Shown piece by piece: positions 5,919-8,805 of a stretch of 8,805 nucleotides of DNA. The translations under genes and the position numbers were made by a program. This DNA is from Solirubrobacterales bacterium (GTDB lineage: Bacteria; Actinomycetota; Thermoleophilia; Solirubrobacterales; Solirubrobacteraceae): NCBI GenBank assembly GCA_013696535.1, contig JACCYI010000271.1, positions 1-8,805 of the forward strand, read 5' to 3'. The notes beneath the pieces were generated by a model. It was not told the origin of the DNA. It searched no databases and saw only the letters and a program-made list of their open reading frames with translations. The stretch's first letter is position 1, and every line of letters starts with the position of its first letter.

Positions 5919-6643
5919 GGCGAGTGCCACTGACAGCGACGCTTCTGATCTTCGCGATGCTGTTCATGATGGGTGCCGCGTCGGCTCGAGGGTCAGGCCC
6001 GCCGCTTGCGCAGGCACCCGCCGATACCGGCGTCGGCGACCTGTGGGACGAGTTCCCCCTCGAGGACGGTAGTCCCGTTCCCGGGGGTCAGGGCGGGGGC
6101 CTCACAGATGCGGATGGGCGCGTCAAGCCACGCGCTCAACCGAAGTCCGAGACGCTGCAGACACCGACGACCAAGGTGCCGGCCCCCACGGTGTCACCGT
6201 CTCCGACGCAGGCACCGGCGGCGCAGGCGACCGGCAACGGCGGAGGTGACGACGGCCGTTCGTCGAGCTCGATCTGGATCGTCCTACTGATCGTCTTGTT
6301 GCTCGTAGTCGACATCCTGATCTTCCTGCGGGTCCGCCGAGCCCGTCGGCGCCGGCAGCGCGAGAGCGCGTATCCCGTGTGGGGACACAGCAGCAACGTC
6401 TATGCGGAGGGCTCGACCGACCGAGATGAGATCGGCGCGTTCCAAGGCTTCGTCTACGCGATGGGATCAGACTCCGGTACGGAGGCCGACCGGATGCTGT
6501 GTGTCCATGATCCAAGTCGCGACGAGCCGATCTGGGTCCGCCGCTCCGAAGTGACCTCGCTGAGCAGCGGAAGTATCACCCGGCCGTCCGATCGGGCGGG
6601 TCAGGCGAGCTCGAAGCCGGCGGCACGACTGTCCCCAGGGTAG
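5915..6643 (+). CDS. Single-pass membrane protein of unknown function with Pro/Thr-rich linker
   Basis: A 242-residue protein I do not recognise. The ATG at 5915 overlaps the transpeptidase stop (ATGA), which fixes the start although the frame is open further upstream. Residues 1-26 form a signal peptide ending ASARG. Residues 27-115 are a low-complexity outer segment, with GDLWDEFPLEDG near its beginning and a Thr/Pro/Ala-rich stretch (80-106). Residues 118-138 are a strong transmembrane helix, and RVRRARRRRQR (139-149) is a stop-transfer signal. The C-terminal part (150-242) is predicted to be cytoplasmic. It contains AFQGFVYAMGSD and MLCVHDPSRDEPIWVRRSEVTSL, which look like a small folded beta-rich domain, then a disordered tail. 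The topology suggests a protein linking the cell wall side to the cytoplasm. Co-translation with the transpeptidase implies a joint role. Confidence 0.75.
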   Translation: MRRVPLTATLLIFAMLFMMGAASARGSGPPLAQAPADTGVGDLWDEFPLEDGSPVPGGQGGGLTDADGRVKPRAQPKSETLQTPTTKVPAPTVSPSPTQAPAAQATGNGGGDDGRSSSSIWIVLLIVLLLVVDILIFLRVRRARRRRQRESAYPVWGHSSNVYAEGSTDRDEIGAFQGFVYAMGSDSGTEADRMLCVHDPSRDEPIWVRRSEVTSLSSGSITRPSDRAGQASSKPAARLSPG

Positions 6644-6661
6644 CCTCGCCGACGGCTTCGA
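6611..6661. terminator. Inverted repeat at the convergent end of operon and NlpC/P60 gene
   Basis: TCGAAGCCG at 6611-6619 pairs perfectly with CGGCTTCGA at 6653-6661, and after a 2x2 internal loop GGC (6622-6624) can pair with 6648-6650. The hairpin spans the stop of the membrane-protein gene (6643) and ends five bases before the stop of the convergent gene (6666). Its position suits a bidirectional terminator, but no T-run follows on either strand and the left arm lies in coding sequence. Confidence 0.35.
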
Positions 6662-6665
6662 TCTG

Positions 6666-7562
6666 TTACAAGCCGGCGGGGTGGCGCACCGTATAACCCG
6701 CGGTGGACCGCCGGGTCCACTGCCAGCGCGACCCCGTCGCGCCTCGACCGCTCGTGTCGTACCGGCGTCCGCGGACGACCATGTACATGTGACCGGGCTT
6801 GGCGTAGATCGTGATCCACCGGCCCCGCCCGCTCGAGCCCCAGCTCATGAAGCTGCCCGAAGCCAGTGGCCTGCGAAGCAGCCCGCCGCCGTGGAGAGCG
6901 TAAGAGACCGAGCCCGAGCAGTCATAGCCCGAATCCCTAAAGGACGCGTGCCCGCCGCCATAGCGATACGGGGCATGGGCGATCCGGTTGCCCGCCGCTA
7001 TCACCCGGCGCACGGTCCGCGGCATGGAGGAGCGCGAACGCGGCGGCCGGCGCCGCTTGAGGACCCTGCGGATTCGTGGATGGCCCAGGGCTCGCCACGT
7101 CGATGGCCCAGCGACGCCATCTGTCGTCAAGCCTCGACGCCGCTGAAAGCGCTTGAGTGCGCGAAAGGTCGCGGGCCCGAAGACGCCGTCGGCGGCGAGC
7201 CCGAGCTCACGTTGCAGTAGAGCCACGCGGCCGCGCGCAGTCGCCCGCTTCGGCGAGCCGCGGCGGTCCGACCGGCGAGTGCTGTGGCGGCGGAAGATGG
7301 CTCGCCATGTGGCCCGTCCCACGACGCCGTCGGCGGTGAGCCCACGACGACGCTGGAAGCGCTTGACGGCACGCACGGTGGCGGGACCGAAGACCCGGTC
7401 GGCGGGGAGCCCGAGTGCGCGCTGGAGCTTCGCGACGCGCTTGCCCTCCACGCCGCGCTCGAGCGGTTTGGCTTGCGCGCCGGAGGCTGGTAGCGCAAAG
7501 CTGACGGCCGTCAGGACGAACAGGCTCGCGCGCAATCCGCTCCGGAGGGGTTGGGTGAACAC
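6666..7562 (-). CDS. Secreted peptidoglycan-binding NlpC/P60-type peptidase
   Basis: A 298-residue exported cell-wall hydrolase candidate. Residues 1-31 are a signal peptide ending SGAQA. Two PG_binding_1 repeats follow (about 36-92 and 111-160), each with the LQR.LGL...[20 protein letters not shown] pattern. After a basic linker (163-186) comes an NlpC/P60-like domain (about 187-298). It has [11 protein letters not shown] with nucleophile Cys215 and GHMYMVV with His258; Asp269 in RRYDTSG may be the third polar residue. Such enzymes cut the stem peptide of peptidoglycan, with the repeats holding the enzyme to the wall. The start is GTG at 7562, with GAAGGA eleven bases upstream on the - strand. 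The gene converges on the envelope operon with 22 bases between stops, so the window holds two independent cell-wall enzymes back to back. Confidence 0.88.
   Translation of the reverse strand: MFTQPLRSGLRASLFVLTAVSFALPASGAQAKPLERGVEGKRVAKLQRALGLPADRVFGPATVRAVKRFQRRRGLTADGVVGRATWRAIFRRHSTRRSDRRGSPKRATARGRVALLQRELGLAADGVFGPATFRALKRFQRRRGLTTDGVAGPSTWRALGHPRIRRVLKRRRPPRSRSSMPRTVRRVIAAGNRIAHAPYRYGGGHASFRDSGYDCSGSVSYALHGGGLLRRPLASGSFMSWGSSGRGRWITIYAKPGHMYMVVRGRRYDTSGRGATGSRWQWTRRSTAGYTVRHPAGL
7100..7430 (-). repeat. Tandem 210-base repeat encoding the two peptidoglycan-binding modules
   Basis: The stretch about 7310-7430 aligns without gaps to about 7100-7220 at an offset of 210 bases (70 codons). 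The best-kept part is 7351-7403 against 7141-7193 (both contain AAGCGCTTGA and a CCGAAGAC block). It reflects internal duplication of the PG_binding_1 module. The protein spacing agrees: FGPAT begins at residue 58 in one unit and 128 in the other. Confidence 0.7.
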
Positions 7563-7941
7563 TTCTGAGTCGATCCTTCTCGTCGCAAGTCACGACGCCT
7601 ACGAGGTGAGCTGACGGGCTCGCGCGGTGACTGCGCTACACCGCCTGGCGGCGGCGATTCGCCCCACGACCTCCTCCGGCCGCAATGGTTCCCCCGTTCG
7701 GCACGCTCGGAAGCGCGACGATTCGGCGTCTTCGAAGGCGTCGTTCTAGCAGCGGAAAGTCCTGCATCCTGCACGATGTCTTGCAGACACCGGCGGAGGC
7801 CGGTGCTTGTCAGGTTACGGTCGCGGGGGAGCTGGGAGGGGTCGGCAGCCCATGCCTCGGACTGCCGTGCCTGTCTCGTCTACGGCGCTCGGTGCTTCGT
7901 GCCGCCACCGCGCGGCGTGCCTCAGGAGACGCAGAGCGGCT
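7563..7941. other. 379-base gap with no convincing gene
   Basis: I find no supportable protein or RNA gene here; the open frames on either strand are Arg/Ser-rich shadows without a start signal or a recognisable domain. The first 30 bases hold the ribosome-binding region of the NlpC/P60 gene (- strand). A perfect hairpin sits at 7788-7805. If the DUF1707 remnant is read in its middle frame to the stop at 7815, its tail extends into this gap, but that tail looks non-native. Confidence 0.5.
7788..7805. terminator. Perfect 7-bp hairpin, terminator candidate for the DUF1707 remnant
   Basis: CACCGGC (7788-7794) and GCCGGTG (7799-7805) pair perfectly around the four-base loop GGAG. It lies downstream of the DUF1707 remnant and upstream of the NlpC/P60 gene, both on the - strand. 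On that strand it is followed by TCTGCAAG rather than a T-run, so intrinsic termination is uncertain; it could instead be a structured leader element or a Rho-assisted site. Confidence 0.35.
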
Positions 7942-8357
7942 CTACTCGATCTCCTCCCGCGTGTGCCAAGAAAGTCGACGGCTATCCCGACTCCCAGACC
8001 GAGCGCCGGCCAGACAGGCCAGAAGTATCCAACGCCCGTCAGGATCCAGATCACGAGAGGAGGAACACGACCAGCCGGTACGTCGTGAGGTGGCCGCGGA
8101 AATCTCGGCGCACCTGCGCTTCCTCGGGCATCGGCACCTCGGGTTGGTCGCCCGGGTCGATGGGCAGGTCCGCGACCAATCGCTCCAGCTCGGCCAGGGT
8201 GGTGGCCGCATACGCGAGGTCCGTGCGGTCTGACAACTCGTCGACGGTCAGGCGCCCGGCCGTGGAGTGGTGGTTCAGGACCTTGGCGACGCGCTCGCGA
8301 TCGGCGTCGGAGGCTCTGAGCGCTGGACGGGCGGGATCGTCAGGCAGTGGAGGTCAT
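7942..8357 (-). pseudogene. DUF1707 plus two-helix (2TM) membrane protein gene, multiply frameshifted
   Basis: Three reading frames together spell one actinobacterial DUF1707-2TM protein. It opens with ATG at 8357 behind a near-ideal GGAGGA site (8366-8371, eight bases away), reading MTSTA and then TGA. Removing one T at about 8342 continues as DDPARPALRASDADRER, the classic DUF1707 opening. The frame then reads through the TAGRLTVDELSDRTD segment and ELERLVADLPIDPG, then RRDFRGHLTTYRLVVFLL, where it stops at 8051-8053. The next frame picks up at once with LVIWILTGVGYFWPVWP, the usual second part of the 2TM hairpin. A third frame may supply the end (TREEIE then TAG at 7942); otherwise the second frame runs to 7815. 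No in-frame ATG, GTG or TTG precedes the DUF1707 domain, so as written the domain is not translated from a normal start. The intact family is a small membrane protein of unknown function. It lies 57 bases downstream of tRNA-Leu on the same strand. Confidence 0.82.
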
Positions 8358-8365
8358 TCTCGCAC

Positions 8366-8371
8366 TCCTCC
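8366..8371 (-). promoter_or_regulatory. Ribosome-binding site of the DUF1707 remnant
   Basis: On the - strand GGAGGA, within the purine run GGGAGGAG (8365-8372), stands eight bases before ATG 8357. It is the strongest such site in the window. It marks the original start even though that frame now hits TGA after five codons. Confidence 0.65.
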
Positions 8372-8414
8372 CGCGGCGGTGGGGTGCGGCAAGGCCGTGT
8401 GTCTGGGCGACTCA

Positions 8415-8498
<84 letters not shown>

Positions 8499-8507
8499 GG
8501 GACCGGC

Positions 8508-8513
8508 AGAGTA
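8508..8513 (-). promoter_or_regulatory. -10 element (TACTCT) upstream of tRNA-Leu
   Basis: On the - strand TACTCT fits TANNNT and ends nine bases before the first base of tRNA-Leu, so transcription would begin at or just before the mature 5' end. No clear -35 is visible. Confidence 0.4.
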
Positions 8514-8568
8514 GCGCTTCTGCCGCTGACGGGCACCGCGCTCGCACCCTCACGGTCAGCTCCTTTGC

Positions 8569-8574
8569 TACCTT
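8569..8574 (+). promoter_or_regulatory. -10 element (TACCTT) upstream of tRNA-Glu
   Basis: TACCTT fits TANNNT and ends 14 bases before the tRNA-Glu 5' end, giving a short 5' leader for RNase P to remove. The surrounding bases are the most AT-rich of the inter-tRNA gap. A -35 element is not obvious. Confidence 0.4.
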
Positions 8575-8588
8575 AATCAGCCGTTCGC

Positions 8589-8661
8589 GCCGCTATCGTC
8601 CAGGGGACTAGGACGCCGCCCTCTCACGGCGGAAACCGGGGTTCGAATCCCCGTAGCGGTA
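8589..8661 (+). tRNA. tRNA-Glu (anticodon CTC)
   Basis: A 73-base tRNA. The acceptor stem GCCGCTA pairs with TAGCGGT (first pair G-U, common in actinobacterial tRNA-Glu), with discriminator A at 8661. The D-arm has TCGTCCAGGGGACTAGGA. The anticodon stem CCGCC/GGCGG holds the loop CTCTCAC, giving anticodon CTC. The T-arm is CGGGG-TTCGAAT-CCCCG. CCA is not encoded. It decodes GAG and is divergent from tRNA-Leu across 90 bases. Confidence 0.95.
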
Positions 8662-8805
8662 CCTCAGAGACCGCCGGCCAGGCGAGTCCAGGTTTGGTTG
8701 CGCGCGCTCGCCGGTGCGCCGGCCTGGCAGCTATGAAGCGCGTCATCTTCGGGTCCGGCAGTTCTGCTTCTCGGCAATCATCGCGCCGGTCGCGGAGGCC
8801 CGCCG
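8662..8805. other. Sequence after tRNA-Glu with no supported gene
   Basis: Nothing here can be called a gene. An imperfect inverted repeat (GCCAGGCGAG at 8677-8686 with CTCGC at 8707-8711 and GCCTGGC at 8722-8728) could fold behind the tRNA as a terminator-like structure, but it has no T-run. An ATG at 8733 is open to the window edge (MKRVIFGSGSSA, then an Arg/Ser-rich run). It has no ribosome-binding site and its composition does not look coding. Confidence 0.4.

Noticed and set aside
7511..7774. - strand open frame of 87 codons upstream of the NlpC/P60 gene
   Set aside because: Overlaps the N-terminus and ribosome-binding region of the NlpC/P60 gene in another frame and has low-complexity Arg/Ser composition with no domain.
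8345..8347. CTG at 8347-8345 as an unusual start for an intact DUF1707 frame
   Set aside because: The strong ribosome-binding site is 18 bases away from CTG but eight bases from ATG 8357, and the frame is broken again at 8051 anyway, so a frameshift explains more.
8733..8805. Possible start of a new gene at ATG 8733 running off the window
   Set aside because: No ribosome-binding site or leaderless -10, and after 12 residues the translation becomes an Arg/Ser run; too short to judge.

Overview
The window is high-GC DNA with dense, short-spaced genes, a GTG or SD-less start on several of them, DUF1707-type and NlpC/P60 proteins, and tRNA genes lacking an encoded CCA. This points to an actinobacterial chromosome. 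The mix of secreted ferritin-like proteins, an L,D-transpeptidase and peptidoglycan-binding/NlpC proteins would fit Thermoleophilia (Solirubrobacterales-like), but that placement is inference. I see no integrase, transposase, phage gene or CRISPR array.

Left part (1-3569): the 3' end of a histidine-phosphatase gene is followed by an APH-fold phosphotransferase gene on the + strand. A zinc-dependent alcohol/formaldehyde dehydrogenase-like gene converges on it from the - strand and is split by a frameshift right after its first zinc-ligand motif. Divergent from that is a small flavodoxin-fold (NADPH:FMN reductase-like) gene. Its stop codon overlaps the stop of a convergent 63-residue coiled-coil-like hypothetical gene in a shared CTAG.

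Centre (3744-6643): a tight four-gene operon on the + strand encodes two paralogous exported ferritin-like proteins, a YkuD L,D-transpeptidase and an unrecognised single-pass membrane protein. The last two junctions are 4-base GTGA and ATGA overlaps, so translation is probably coupled. All four products are predicted to be exported or membrane-anchored. The operon is therefore best read as an envelope module that pairs di-iron ferritin-like proteins with peptidoglycan cross-linking. The purpose of that pairing is not known to me.

Right part (6666-8805): a secreted NlpC/P60 peptidase with two peptidoglycan-binding repeats converges on the operon. Upstream of it is a 379-base gap holding a perfect hairpin, then a decayed DUF1707 plus two-helix membrane protein gene with at least two frameshifts. 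A tRNA-Leu(CAG) gene on the - strand and a tRNA-Glu(CTC) gene on the + strand lie head to head at the end.

Four genes (starts at 419, 2767, 3758 and 3569 on the - strand) have a TANNNT hexamer 6-8 bases before the start codon and no ribosome-binding site, the signature of leaderless mRNAs. No wholly new defence or mobile system is visible. The most interesting items are the ferritin/L,D-transpeptidase/membrane-protein operon and the broken genes.
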